Shown here one piece after another: positions 8,885-18,011 of a stretch of 64,000 nucleotides of DNA. Below the pieces are notes generated by a model. That model was not told where the DNA came from. It did no database searches and saw only the letters and a program-made list of their open reading frames with translations. Numbering within the stretch: position 1 is the stretch's first letter; the number at the start of each line of letters is the position of its first letter. The position numbers and the translations under genes were made by a program. The stretch comes from JBAYIE01 sp965279165. Its GTDB lineage: Bacteria > Bacteroidota > Bacteroidia > UKL13-3. The stretch spans positions 186,001 to 250,000 of the forward strand of contig OZ257140.1 of NCBI GenBank assembly GCA_965279165.1. Reading direction: 5' to 3'.

Positions 8885-9183
8885 AATGTCGTGTCATTGT
8901 TCTTGAGCCTGCCGCGGAGGAGCTTGTTGATGCTGCAATGTATTACGACTCGAAGCAGACCGGTTTGGGGATTGCATTATTAGAAGAATGGGATGAATCG
9001 CTTATTCAGATTCAACGATCACCAGAAGGATATCAAAAGAAAAAGAAGAATTTTCGCCAGGCTCGATTAAACCGATTTCCATATCTGATTATTTTTGAAA
9101 TTGAAGGTTCGGATATTTTTATTAACTCTTTTATTGATGCTCGAAGACATCCAAATAAACGCTACGCAAAAAAGAAGAAATAA
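8881..9183 (+). CDS. RelE/ParE-family toxin
   Basis: A 100-residue protein of the ParE/RelE toxin superfamily. It begins 'MKCRVIVLEPAAEELVDAA' (first strand and long helix), has a second helix 'GIALLEEWDESLIQIQRSPEG', and ends with the strands 'RQARLNRFPYLIIFEIEGSD' and 'FIDARRHPNKRY'. ParE members poison gyrase and RelE members cut ribosome-bound mRNA; the sequence does not decide between them, though 'RRHP..R' is more ParE-like. It is coupled to the preceding antitoxin by a 4-bp overlap. Size is normal and no damage is seen. Confidence 0.85.
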   Translation: MKCRVIVLEPAAEELVDAAMYYDSKQTGLGIALLEEWDESLIQIQRSPEGYQKKKKNFRQARLNRFPYLIIFEIEGSDIFINSFIDARRHPNKRYAKKKK

Positions 9184-9332
9184 TCTTGGAATTAATATGG
9201 TTGCTGAATAACTTCAACACACAATAAGCAGCAAATTACGGTACGATTCAAATACATCAAGATTCATCCATCATAGTTTTAGAAGGAGGTTTGTAACATT
9301 CAACTACATACAAATCCTCGTGTGAAAATTGA

Positions 9333-9965
9333 TTACTGTTTTAACCATATTTCATTAGAATTGAATTTAACTTTTAATATTCCATACATAGGATTGTATA
9401 ATAAAGAAGGAAGACTATCCTGTCCATCACCAAAAAGAGTTAGTCCATAGTACAATTTACCATTAATGCTAACACTATCATTGAAATCCAATGAATCACT
9501 AATTCCAGCCAAAATATAACCATCAAATAATAAATAATCATTCACTTTAATATCTATTGCAGCAAAATAATTCCCATTCGAATAATACCCAACTGGTATA
9601 TAAATTTTATATTCCAACATGTTTAATGAATGTTTAATATCTGCCTTAAAGGAATTTCTAATATTTTCATAATAATGTTCCGGTCCTTTACATTCGGGAT
9701 AGATACCTGTTGTTTCGATATAATATTCATAGTATTTATACTTGTCTTTGCCAATTAATATTGCTGTATCTCCATTTGTACTAACATAAGTAAGCGTATC
9801 TTTTCCTAAAAAGGATATTAAACTTTTAGACTTCTCTGAAATATTATAATAAGTAGGTGGAGAATAATAATCATCACAATCAACCTTAGATTCAGTAATA
9901 CAAGAACTGGTATTAATCAATACAAATAAAGCCATAACAATCTGTTTGGTCAGTGGTGATTTCAT
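9333..9965 (-). CDS. Putative lipoprotein, unknown function
   Basis: A 210-residue protein with a hydrophobic start (MKSPLTKQIVMALFVLINTSSC) ending in a cysteine at residue ~22, so probably a lipoprotein, although the lipobox is loose. The remainder is a soluble beta-rich domain with many Tyr, Asp and Ser and no motif I recognise. The frame extends to 10052, but I chose the ATG at 9965 because it places the signal sequence at the N terminus. The gene lies in the accessory patch downstream of amn, facing the toxin-antitoxin pair. It is AT-rich compared with amn. Confidence 0.6.
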   Translation of the reverse strand: MKSPLTKQIVMALFVLINTSSCITESKVDCDDYYSPPTYYNISEKSKSLISFLGKDTLTYVSTNGDTAILIGKDKYKYYEYYIETTGIYPECKGPEHYYENIRNSFKADIKHSLNMLEYKIYIPVGYYSNGNYFAAIDIKVNDYLLFDGYILAGISDSLDFNDSVSINGKLYYGLTLFGDGQDSLPSLLYNPMYGILKVKFNSNEIWLKQ

Positions 9966-10136
9966 CACGTAATTTTTTGTAATTTTTAAAGTAAAGGTTT
10001 CAAACCATTTTTCAAAATCCTGGGTAATAATACCATTAAGTATACCTATCAAAATTAATTATTCTAGCAAATTTTTTATTTAAAAAAACAGATCCAAGAA
10101 AGAGACAATATCAATGATATTCATTTAACGAGTCAC

Positions 10137-10212
10137 TTCAACACATTAACACTTCAACACCTTAACACTTCAACACTCGTCCACCGTAGCATTTGCGAAG
10201 GTGGGCAACACC
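10137..10212. repeat. Post-stop element and 8-bp array behind amn
   Basis: Read leftward, amn's TGA is followed by GG and then a 41-bp element starting tgttgcccacc (10170-10210). Several 8-bp units like gtgttgaa come next. The same 41 bp occurs without mismatch behind the macB-like gene at 37259-37299, again followed by gtgttgag-type units. Confidence 0.85.
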
Positions 10213-10986
10213 TCACTCAAACCTCAAATGCTTTACGCTCTCGCCGGAGTCGCGAAGCTCGCGAAGTGAATCAATGCCAATGCTAAGGTGTTTTAATACA
10301 AATTTTTCGGTTACCGTTTTATCGCTTTTCGAAGTCTTCACTCCTTCCGGAATCATCGGATTATCGCTTACCAATAACAATGCTCCTTTAGGAATTCCAT
10401 TGACAAAACCAACGGTAAAAATGGTGGCTGTTTCCATGTCGATAGCTAGTGCCCTTAATTTTTTCAGATAGGTTTTAAATTCTTCATCGTGTTCCCAAAC
10501 CCTGCGATTAGTAGTATATACGGTACCAGTCCAATAATCGGTTTTATATTTTACGATGGTCGACGAAACAGCTTTTTGTAAACGAAACGATGGCAATGCC
10601 GGGACTTCCGGAACCATATAATCGTCGCTGGTACCTTCTCCTCTGATAGCTGCAATAGGCAATATCATGTCACCTAGTTTGGTTATTTTTTTCAGTCCGC
10701 CACATTTACCCAAAAACAAAACTGCCTCAGGAGTAATTGCCAATAACAAATCCATGCAAGTGGCTGCCATGGCGCTTCCCATTCCAAAATTAATAATGGT
10801 AATACCTTCGTGGGTGGCAGTTTGCATTGGCTTGTCGCGCCCCATTACAGGCACATTAAATTTGTTTGCGAAAAGTTCTACATATTGAATAAAATTGGTT
10901 AGTAAGATATATTTACCAAACGATTTCAAGGGTATTCCGGTGTATCGAGGTAACCAGTCTTTTACAATTTCTTCTTTGCTTATCAT
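10213..10986 (-). CDS. amn: AMP nucleosidase
   Basis: A 257-residue nucleoside-phosphorylase-fold enzyme matching the short AMP nucleosidases of Bacteroidota. These hydrolyse AMP to adenine and ribose 5-phosphate and so help set adenylate levels. Visible features are the nucleobase loop 'EAVLFLGKCGGLKKI' (about 89-103) and 'LRALAIDMETATIFTVGF', with the Glu of 'META' binding the ribose as in the PNP/UDP family. The protein is full length and apparently functional. A decayed copy of its last 30 codons lies 1.86 kb downstream, and a repeat element begins 2 bp after its stop. Confidence 0.9.
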   Translation of the reverse strand: MISKEEIVKDWLPRYTGIPLKSFGKYILLTNFIQYVELFANKFNVPVMGRDKPMQTATHEGITIINFGMGSAMAATCMDLLLAITPEAVLFLGKCGGLKKITKLGDMILPIAAIRGEGTSDDYMVPEVPALPSFRLQKAVSSTIVKYKTDYWTGTVYTTNRRVWEHDEEFKTYLKKLRALAIDMETATIFTVGFVNGIPKGALLLVSDNPMIPEGVKTSKSDKTVTEKFVLKHLSIGIDSLRELRDSGESVKHLRFE

Positions 10987-11017
10987 AATCCCTAAGATAC
11001 AAATTAGATTTCACAAA

Positions 11018-11048
11018 TAAAAAAAGCAGCCCTTAAGCTGCTCTTTCG
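11018..11048 (-). terminator. Rho-independent terminator
   Basis: Read leftward, a hairpin with arms agcagc / gctgct is followed by a run of seven T. It lies just behind the T9SS gene ending at 11066 and before the amn start. Confidence 0.85.
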
Positions 11049-11065
11049 TTTCTTTAGTTTTGACT

Positions 11066-12367
11066 TTATTCAATCACTATTTTTCGAATCACATGATCTT
11101 CCTCTAATTGTATATGGGCAAAATAAATTCCTTTATTTAATGCGGAAACAGGAATTTTAGTTTGGTTCTTGAAATTCTCATCCATGGTTAGAACCAATTT
11201 ACCGGTGATATCCATTAATTGAATGGAAGAAATACGTTTCGTTTTGTCGGTTAATTCAATTTGCAAAATATCACAAACCGGATTAGGATAGATTTGTATG
11301 GAAGCATCTGCATGTAAGGATTCTTCAAGTCCATTAAACTCATTAAATAGGATTCTTTTGTCGGGAATAATGCTCCATTCATTGTTGATAAATGGATATA
11401 AATATCCTAGTGCTGCTTCATCTCCGGCATCATATAAAATCATTGTTTTATAAGTATATTTCCAGTTATCATTTAACCATTCCATGGTTTGAATTTCAGA
11501 TAATTTATTGGCCAATGTGTAAGTATAAATTTCATTTGAAACCGGTTTAAATTCAACACTGGTTCCATTCACCACCGTTAACTCATAATGAATATGCTCG
11601 ATAATATTGTTGTTCGAATCGTATGCAAATGTATCTGCAGAGGAAGGGGCAAATTCTCCCAAGTCCGAATCAAAATAAAGGTTATATCGATACATTAAAT
11701 TATTGTTATAGTAGGTAAAATAAGTTTTGGTAATGGTATCCTTTGGAGCGTTTGGATCTGTGTTAATCCAGATTAATGCGATTAAATCTCCATTTACATC
11801 ATAGCTGTATGTTCCAATTGTTGGATAAATATTTTGTTCAAAGTACATGGTATCGGCAATGCGTTTACCGTTTACATCGTAAGCTATAAAATATTTGAGG
11901 TAATCCTCATAATTATTGGATGTAACCGGTTTAGCCGATTTATTGATAACTGCAACCGGACGGCCATTGGCATCGTAAGTAAATGCATAGGTATATTTAT
12001 TTTTTACCGAAAATCCGGGATACGTATAGGCAACCTCTTCGTACACCATATCGATATTATTCTGGTTGTTTAGGATAAAGCTATCGTTTTCCAATAGAAA
12101 ATCCTTCCATTTGTTATCCGACCAATTTTCGATTCTTTTTTGTTTGAAATAGCCGGGTACCTGCGAACGAACAAAAGAGCTTTTATCTTGGTTAAGCCAA
12201 TTTACTGCATTGGCAGGATCCGAAATTTGGGTGAGCATGTAGGGATTAGTTTGTTGCAGGTATTCTAATCCGGTTGGAGGTAATTCTGTAATAGAAGGAA
12301 TAATTGATTTTTGGGCAAAGCCATTAATCGCACTTGCAATTAATAAGCTGAATACTAATTTTTTCAT
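11066..12367 (-). CDS. Secreted T9SS protein with YD-like repeats
   Basis: A 433-residue exported protein. It has a signal peptide (MKKLVFSLLIASAINGFAQ), then a region rich in short motifs such as 'YTYAFTYDANGRPVAV' and 'YSYDVNGDLIAL' (about 125-290) that resemble YD/RHS-type beta repeats. The C-terminal type IX sorting domain (about 355-433) begins 'IQIYPNPV' and ends 'HVIRKIVIE'. The last domain should direct it to the cell surface or medium through the T9SS. It is a close paralogue of the gene at 12832, with the same domain order and length. No enzymatic motif is visible and the function is unknown. Confidence 0.8.
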   Translation of the reverse strand: MKKLVFSLLIASAINGFAQKSIIPSITELPPTGLEYLQQTNPYMLTQISDPANAVNWLNQDKSSFVRSQVPGYFKQKRIENWSDNKWKDFLLENDSFILNNQNNIDMVYEEVAYTYPGFSVKNKYTYAFTYDANGRPVAVINKSAKPVTSNNYEDYLKYFIAYDVNGKRIADTMYFEQNIYPTIGTYSYDVNGDLIALIWINTDPNAPKDTITKTYFTYYNNNLMYRYNLYFDSDLGEFAPSSADTFAYDSNNNIIEHIHYELTVVNGTSVEFKPVSNEIYTYTLANKLSEIQTMEWLNDNWKYTYKTMILYDAGDEAALGYLYPFINNEWSIIPDKRILFNEFNGLEESLHADASIQIYPNPVCDILQIELTDKTKRISSIQLMDITGKLVLTMDENFKNQTKIPVSALNKGIYFAHIQLEEDHVIRKIVIE

Positions 12368-12781
12368 GGTTGTTTAAGCGTTTAGTTAGCTTAATGACAA
12401 GATGAAAACTACTTAGGTTGCCTGTATTCTTAGAATAAACTTTAAAGGTAAAATGAGGTGATGATTGGATGAATAAATGAGTAAATATGTAAATGAGTAA
12501 ATGAGTAAATGTGGTAACGTCGCGAAGCATGTCGATTGGTATTTTTACCACAGAGACACGAAGACACAGATTTCGAATTGTCAAATGACCACTGACTACT
12601 GACGATTCTTTTTAGCCACAGATTTCACAGATGACACAGATTTAAAAACCCCAGAGGGGTGACATTATTGTAGAAAAAAAATGTGTGTCGAAAACAGAAG
12701 CCTGTAAGGGTGACATTATTGTTTGATTTTTATGATCACAAAGTTCAGCGGTCAATTGGTTAATTCATCAATCTCCATTCA
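12368..12781. repeat. Intergenic region with several short dispersed repeats
   Basis: The 414-bp gap holds no gene. It contains tandem aatgagta-like units (about 12465-12515), a stretch of 'cacagagacacgaagacaca' type, and a 'cacagatttcacagatgac' stretch. It also has two copies of 'ggggtgacattattg' / 'agggtgacattattg' (near 12657 and 12708). All look like low-complexity or dispersed intergenic repeats. Confidence 0.6.
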
Positions 12782-12815
12782 AAAAAAAAGCAGCCCGAAA
12801 GCTGCCTTTTTCCTA
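12782..12815 (-). terminator. Rho-independent terminator
   Basis: Read leftward, ggcagc...gctgc forms a hairpin followed by nine T. It lies behind the T9SS gene that ends at 12832. Confidence 0.85.
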
Positions 12816-12831
12816 CGTATAGATTGAACCC

Positions 12832-14136
12832 TTATTCTATTGCAATTTTACGGGTAAGGTATTGGTCTCCGTAAAACAGGCGAACAAAATAAATGCCTTT
12901 ATTTAAATCCGTTGTAGGGATCGTAATTTCTGTCTTCGAATCCTGCATATTTATATGTAACACTTCAGCACCGCTTATATCCATGATTTGAACAGCAGTA
13001 ACGCGAGTAGATTTGTCGGATGATTGGATATGCAACATATCGTTTGTCGGGTTTGGATACAATAGAAATAAATCGTCGGCTGCCAAAGCTTCTTTTACTC
13101 CGGTAAATTCATTAAACAAAATACGTTGGTTTGGCACCACACTCCACACATTATTTTCGAATGGATACACGTAACCAAGACTTGGTTCATCGCTGCTGTT
13201 ATACAGAATATTTGATTTGCGCACATACTTCCACATATCATCTATCCATTCTTGGGTTTGCATTTCGATTAATTTATTGGTAGTTGAATACGTGTAAAAG
13301 TCCTTGATATATGGCCTGAATTCAACACTTGTTCCATTGATAGAAAACAACACATATCGCGTAGTGGAGATAATACGGTTTTGAGCATCGTAAGTAAATG
13401 AATCGGCTGATTGGGGAGTATAGTCACCCAAGTCAGCATCATAATACACATTATACGAAGCAGTCATATTATTACCGGCATACGTATAATAACTAATATT
13501 GGTGGTATCCTTTTCAGCAGCCGGATCGGTATCAATCCAAACAGATTGTATTAAATGGTTGTTGTTATCGTAGGTATATTTTGAAATATAGGGTGTGGTA
13601 CTTTGTTCGTAATACATGGTATCGGAAATACGTTTGCCAGAGATATCATAAGTAAGAAAATAAGTTACATAATCCACGTAATTTTCGGAGGTAACCGGAC
13701 TGGCAGATTTCATTACAATTTTAATAGGTCGATTATTACTATCATAGGTGAACTTATACCTATATTTATATTTACTGGCAAACCCTGGATAATTATATTC
13801 AATATTTTCAAATACCATATCAATTCGGTCCTGGTTATCGAGTATGATACTATCATTTTGCACCACAAAATCTATCCATTCGGTAACATCCCAAGAAGAA
13901 TTTCTTGTCTGTTTAAAATAACCGGGAACATGGGAACGAATAAAGGTGTTTTTCGATTGGTTTATCCAATTGCCGGCACTAACCGGGTCGGCATTTTGTG
14001 TGAGTATATAGGGATAAACGGAACGAAGATATAACCAACCGGATTTAGGCTGGTCGACCACTTCCGGAATAATAGACTTTTGCGCATAGCCATAAATAGC
14101 GCATGCCATCATCATACCAAGTAATAATTTCTTCAT
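12832..14136 (-). CDS. Secreted T9SS protein, paralogue of 11066-12367
   Basis: A 434-residue protein with signal peptide MKKLLLGMMMACAIYGYAQ, a body with 'YRYKFTYDSNNRPIKI' and 'SKYTYDNNNHLIQS' motifs, and a C-terminal T9SS sorting domain ('FLLYPNPT' to 'LTRKIAIE'). It aligns end to end with the next gene (12367-11066), sharing stretches such as 'YPGF.SKY.Y.FTYD' and 'RILFNEF.G..E'. The two arose by tandem duplication and have since diverged to perhaps half identity. Each has its own terminator, so they are probably transcribed separately. The biological role is unknown. Confidence 0.8.
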   Translation of the reverse strand: MKKLLLGMMMACAIYGYAQKSIIPEVVDQPKSGWLYLRSVYPYILTQNADPVSAGNWINQSKNTFIRSHVPGYFKQTRNSSWDVTEWIDFVVQNDSIILDNQDRIDMVFENIEYNYPGFASKYKYRYKFTYDSNNRPIKIVMKSASPVTSENYVDYVTYFLTYDISGKRISDTMYYEQSTTPYISKYTYDNNNHLIQSVWIDTDPAAEKDTTNISYYTYAGNNMTASYNVYYDADLGDYTPQSADSFTYDAQNRIISTTRYVLFSINGTSVEFRPYIKDFYTYSTTNKLIEMQTQEWIDDMWKYVRKSNILYNSSDEPSLGYVYPFENNVWSVVPNQRILFNEFTGVKEALAADDLFLLYPNPTNDMLHIQSSDKSTRVTAVQIMDISGAEVLHINMQDSKTEITIPTTDLNKGIYFVRLFYGDQYLTRKIAIE

Positions 14137-14271
14137 ATTGGTTAACGTTATATTTTTAAACTTAAGACAAAATTGTTAACGGGAAGGTTGCGTTTTTATT
14201 TCTTAAAATAATTGAACGGTGAAAAAAAGAGATTTGCGGATATCTTTATTATAAGTGGAAAGAGAAGTGCA

Positions 14272-14308
14272 AAAAAAAACGCAACCCTTTCGAATTGCGT
14301 TTTCGTTT
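14272..14308 (-). terminator. Terminator of the ATP synthase operon
   Basis: Read leftward, the arms aacgcaa / ttgcgtt enclose a short loop and are followed by nine or more T. It lies 19 bp behind the atpG stop. Confidence 0.85.
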
Positions 14309-14326
14309 TAATTATTTTCAAGAAAA

Positions 14327-15199
14327 TTACCCGTTACTTAATGCAGCAGCACCACCAACGATTTCAGAAATCTCGGTTGTAATGGCAGCTTGGCGTGCGC
14401 GGTTATATTCCACTTTTAATGCTTTCAAGATATCGCCTGCATTGTCGGTTGCTTTGTCCATGGCCACCATACGGGCACCATGTTCTGAAGCAAATGAATC
14501 GAGCAAGGAACGGTAAATTTGTGTTTTTAAAATTTGGGGAATTAACGATTCTAGAATTTCTACATTATTCGGTTCAAATATATAGTCGTTCTTTTTGCCT
14601 GCAGTTTTTACAAAAGATGCAGGGTCGATAGGTAAAAACTGATCGGCAGACAAAACTTGGGTAGCTGCATTTTTAAACTGGTTGTAAACCACTTCAATTG
14701 CATCGTATTTACCCGATTTAAATGCACCCAATAAATATTCTCCAATTGCAAATCCGGCATCTGCATTCAGGTGTTGAAATGTTTCGCGGAAATCATCAAC
14801 CATCGTTGCGTTTGCACGTCCAAAAAATTCAAATGCTTTCTTACCAACAGGTAAAATGGTAACATTTTTACCGGCGTACTTTTCTTGTACCAAACGTCCG
14901 GCTAATTTAACTACGTTGGCATTAAACGAGCCACATAAACCACGATCAGAAGTAATCACAACAATCAATGCATTTTTTACTTCACGCTTATCAAAATAAA
15001 CTTTTAAGGAATCAACATCCACCGATTCAGAAAGATTTCCAAGTACGGCATTTAGCTTTGCAGCATAAGGACGCATTTGTACAATGGCATTCTGAGCCTT
15101 TCTCAGCTTGGTAGCTGAAACCAACTTCATCGCCTTGGTAATTTGTTGCGTTGAAGTGATGGAAGTGATACGTATTCTTACTTCTTTTAAGTTTGCCAT
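14327..15199 (-). CDS. atpG: ATP synthase F1 subunit gamma
   Basis: The 290-residue central-stalk subunit that rotates inside the alpha3beta3 head. The N-terminal helix 'EVRIRITSITSTQQITKAMK' and the C-terminal helix 'YNRARQAAITTEISEIVGGA' form the coiled-coil axle, and 'SDRGLCGSFNANV' is the classic gamma motif in the middle. Length is normal. It is the last gene of the leftward a-c-b-delta-alpha-gamma operon. The beta and epsilon genes that follow gamma in many bacteria are absent here; the next features are a terminator and the T9SS pair. Confidence 0.97.
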   Translation of the reverse strand: MANLKEVRIRITSITSTQQITKAMKLVSATKLRKAQNAIVQMRPYAAKLNAVLGNLSESVDVDSLKVYFDKREVKNALIVVITSDRGLCGSFNANVVKLAGRLVQEKYAGKNVTILPVGKKAFEFFGRANATMVDDFRETFQHLNADAGFAIGEYLLGAFKSGKYDAIEVVYNQFKNAATQVLSADQFLPIDPASFVKTAGKKNDYIFEPNNVEILESLIPQILKTQIYRSLLDSFASEHGARMVAMDKATDNAGDILKALKVEYNRARQAAITTEISEIVGGAAALSNG

Positions 15200-15267
15200 T
15201 GTTTAATCTTGCTGGTTAACCACTATTTAAAACGCAATACAATTGCGCATGAACCGGTATTTCCTTA

Positions 15268-16842
15268 TTAATATTTTGAACTTAAATCTTTTGCTACTGC
15301 TTCTAAAACCCCGGTTATTTCGTCGTTAAAAATACCTTTCTTTAATTCGGCCAATACATTGCTGTGTTTGGCTTCTAATAATTGCAGGTAAGAACTTTCA
15401 AATTCTTTGATTTTATCGATTGGAACGCTATTTAACAAACCTTTGGTTCCAAGGTATATGATCGCAACTTGTTTTTCAACGGTTACCGGCGAATATTGTC
15501 CTTGCTTCAAAATTTCTACGTTACGTGCACCTTTAGATAATACTGCTTTGGTAGCAGCATCTAAATCCGAACCAAATTTCGAGAAAGCTTCCAATTCGCG
15601 GTATTGTGCCTGGTCTAATTTTAACGTACCGGCAACCTTTTTCATTGATTTAATCTGAGCGTTACCACCCACACGCGATACGGAAATACCTACGTTAATC
15701 GCAGGACGAACACCCGAGTTAAACAAGTTAGCTTCAAGGAATATCTGCCCATCGGTAATCGAAATTACGTTTGTTGGAATATATGCCGAAACGTCGCCGG
15801 CTTGTGTTTCGATAATTGGTAAAGCTGTTAATGATCCGCCACCTTTCACCAAATGTTTAATGGATTCAGGAACATCGTTCATTGCTTTAGCGATTTCGTC
15901 GGTTGAGTTGATTTTAGCAGCCCTTTCTAATAAACGGCTATGTAGGTAAAACACATCACCAGGGTATGCCTCACGTCCCGGAGGACGACGCAATAACAAA
16001 GAAACTTCACGGTAAGCAACTGCTTGTTTCGACAAATCATCGTAAACAATTAAAGCCGGACGACCCGAATCGCGGAAAAATTCTCCGATAGCAGCACCCG
16101 CCATTGGCGCGTAAAACTGCATAGGAGCCGGATCCGATGCGGTAGCTGCAACGATGATTGAATAAGGCATTGCACCTTTTTCTTCTAACGTTTTTACTAC
16201 TTGCGCAACAGTCGAAGCTTTTTGTCCGATTGCTACATAAATACAATATACCGGTTTACCGGCATCGTAAAATTCTTTTTGGTTGATGATGGTATCGATA
16301 CAAACCGCAGTTTTACCTGTTTGGCGATCGCCGATAACCAACTCGCGTTGTCCGCGACCGATTGGAATCATCGCATCAATTGATTTGATACCTGTTTGCA
16401 ATGGCTCTTTTACCGGTTCACGGAAAATTACTCCCGGAGCTTTACGTTCCAAAGGCATTTCGTATAATTCGCCGGTTAATGGACCTTTTCCGTCAATTGG
16501 TATACCCAATGTATTTACTACACGACCGGTCATCCCCTCACCTACTTTAATAGATGCAATACGTCCGGTACGTTTTACTGTATCACCTTCTTCGATTCCA
16601 CCTTGTGAACCCAACAATACCGCTCCCACGTTATCTTCTTCAAGGTTCATCACAATGGCTTCTGTACCATTGTTAAACTGAATCAACTCTCCTGATTGTA
16701 CTTTGGTTAAGCCAAAAATACGGGCAATACCATCTCCAACTTGGAGCACAGTACCTACTTCTTCCAACTCAGCAGCCGATTTAAAATTGGTCAGTTGCTC
16801 TCTTATGATTGCGGAAACTTCATCAGGTCTAATCTCTACCAT
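15268..16842 (-). CDS. atpA: ATP synthase F1 subunit alpha
   Basis: The 524-residue non-catalytic nucleotide-binding subunit of the F1 head. Walker A is 'GDRQTGKTA' at residues 171-179. 'VIVAATASDPAPMQFYAPMAG' (split here by its usual loop) and 'ALIVYDDLSKQAVAYR' (Walker B region) follow. The alpha signature 'RRPPGREAYPGDVFY' is complete. The N-terminal beta barrel and the C-terminal helical domain are present. The start at 16842 lies 8 bp from the atpH stop. Confidence 0.98.
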   Translation of the reverse strand: MVEIRPDEVSAIIREQLTNFKSAAELEEVGTVLQVGDGIARIFGLTKVQSGELIQFNNGTEAIVMNLEEDNVGAVLLGSQGGIEEGDTVKRTGRIASIKVGEGMTGRVVNTLGIPIDGKGPLTGELYEMPLERKAPGVIFREPVKEPLQTGIKSIDAMIPIGRGQRELVIGDRQTGKTAVCIDTIINQKEFYDAGKPVYCIYVAIGQKASTVAQVVKTLEEKGAMPYSIIVAATASDPAPMQFYAPMAGAAIGEFFRDSGRPALIVYDDLSKQAVAYREVSLLLRRPPGREAYPGDVFYLHSRLLERAAKINSTDEIAKAMNDVPESIKHLVKGGGSLTALPIIETQAGDVSAYIPTNVISITDGQIFLEANLFNSGVRPAINVGISVSRVGGNAQIKSMKKVAGTLKLDQAQYRELEAFSKFGSDLDAATKAVLSKGARNVEILKQGQYSPVTVEKQVAIIYLGTKGLLNSVPIDKIKEFESSYLQLLEAKHSNVLAELKKGIFNDEITGVLEAVAKDLSSKY

Positions 16843-16849
16843 AATTTAT

Positions 16850-17401
16850 TTATTTTGAAATGTACGTGTTTAATAATTCTTGTTTTGCTTTTACCAGACT
16901 TCCGGAAATACTGGCATCGTATAATTTATCTTCGGTATGGATAATAATACCACCGATTAATTTTGGATCAACAACTGTGGTAACTTCAATTTGTTTACCG
17001 GTAAACTTTTCGATAAAAAGCTTGATTTCGTTGTTTGTTTTGGCATCCAAGGCAATTGCAGATCTTACTTCAGCAACGCCAATATTTTTTATCAATTGGT
17101 ATTGGGCTATAAATGCTTCTGAGATAGCATTTAAATAATACTCTCTTTTCTTTTGGATAATAATATGAAAGAAACCCATGGTTTCCTTCATGAATGATTT
17201 TTCGAAAATGGCATTCAATACAGCAATTTTCTTATGTCCGTGAATAATCGGACTTTTCAATAAGCTGGATAATGGCGGTGTTTTAGCCAGAATATCATGA
17301 AACTCTTTAATATCCCTAAATCCCTGATCGAGCATATTTTTCTCAACCAGAAGGTCTATCAGGGCTTTTGCGTATCGATTGGCTACTCTGTATTCCGACA
17401 T
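16850..17401 (-). CDS. atpH: ATP synthase F1 subunit delta
   Basis: The 183-residue peripheral-stalk subunit (OSCP family) that joins the F1 head to subunit b. The N-terminal six-helix domain starts 'VANRYAKALIDLLVEKN'. The C-terminal part has 'DPKLIGGIIIHTEDKLYDAS', the most conserved delta segment. Size is normal. It lies 1 bp after atpF and 8 bp before atpA in the operon, so the three are co-translated. Confidence 0.95.
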   Translation of the reverse strand: MSEYRVANRYAKALIDLLVEKNMLDQGFRDIKEFHDILAKTPPLSSLLKSPIIHGHKKIAVLNAIFEKSFMKETMGFFHIIIQKKREYYLNAISEAFIAQYQLIKNIGVAEVRSAIALDAKTNNEIKLFIEKFTGKQIEVTTVVDPKLIGGIIIHTEDKLYDASISGSLVKAKQELLNTYISK

Positions 17402-17402
17402 A

Positions 17403-17897
17403 TTAGTTTACGCTAATGGATTTCAAGTTTTCGTTCACAAATGCTTCTTGTTGGGTGCGATCTTCCATTTTAAGGCGAAGAATTTTTTCGGCCATATCCA
17501 CCGATAGAATTGCTACTTGTTGTTTTAGCTCATTCATCGCATTGATTTTCGCTCTTTCGATTGCTTCATTTGCATTGGCAACAATTTTGCGCGACTCATC
17601 ATCAGCCGATTTTTTAGCCTGAGAAATGATGGCATCCTTCATATCGTTTGCCTCTTTCATCATGCGATCGCGTTCTTTGCGGGCTTCAACCAGTAATTTT
17701 TCGTTATCTGATTTCAACGCATCCATTTGTTTGCGTGCCTCATCTGCTGCATTCAATGCATTGTTAATCGAGTCTTCGCGTTCTCTGATTGATTGAAGAA
17801 TCGGTTTCCATGCAAATTTAGACAATAGATACAGCACGATACTGAACGTGATGGTCATCCAGAAGATTAAGCCTATACCGGGTTTAACTAACTCCAT
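17403..17897 (-). CDS. atpF: ATP synthase F0 subunit b
   Basis: The 164-residue peripheral-stalk subunit. A single membrane helix (about residues 7-28, 'IGLIFWMTITFSIVLYLLSK') is followed by a long charged coiled coil rich in Lys, Glu and Ala that runs to about residue 150. One b gene is present, so the stalk is presumably a homodimer. It is separated from atpE by 114 bp that contain a strong hairpin. Confidence 0.95.
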   Translation of the reverse strand: MELVKPGIGLIFWMTITFSIVLYLLSKFAWKPILQSIREREDSINNALNAADEARKQMDALKSDNEKLLVEARKERDRMMKEANDMKDAIISQAKKSADDESRKIVANANEAIERAKINAMNELKQQVAILSVDMAEKILRLKMEDRTQQEAFVNENLKSISVN

Positions 17898-17961
17898 TTT
17901 TTTGTTATTGAACGATTAATAATTGTGTACAACAAATGCTGTACTTTGGTTTTGATTAAAA

Positions 17962-18004
17962 ATAATTACAGGAATACCGCAATTGGGCATTCCTGTAATT
18001 TTTT
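17962..18004 (-). promoter_or_regulatory. Hairpin between atpE and atpF
   Basis: Inverted arms attacagga / tcctgtaat enclose about 17 bp, and the hairpin is flanked by T-rich DNA on both strands. It lies just after the atpE stop inside the operon. It could be a partial terminator or a 3'-end stabiliser for the atpB-atpE mRNA. Such an arrangement would favour the c subunit, which is needed in many copies. Confidence 0.6.
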
Positions 18005-18011
18005 ATATCGA

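Noticed and set aside
8353..10212. Classical integrative element in the amn 3' end
   Set aside because: No integrase, recombination directionality factor or mobility gene lies between the tail copies, so only the footprint is claimed, not an active element.
12324..12584. 86-residue leftward frame upstream of the T9SS gene
   Set aside because: It is made mostly of the tandem and dispersed intergenic repeats and overlaps the signal peptide region of the real gene.
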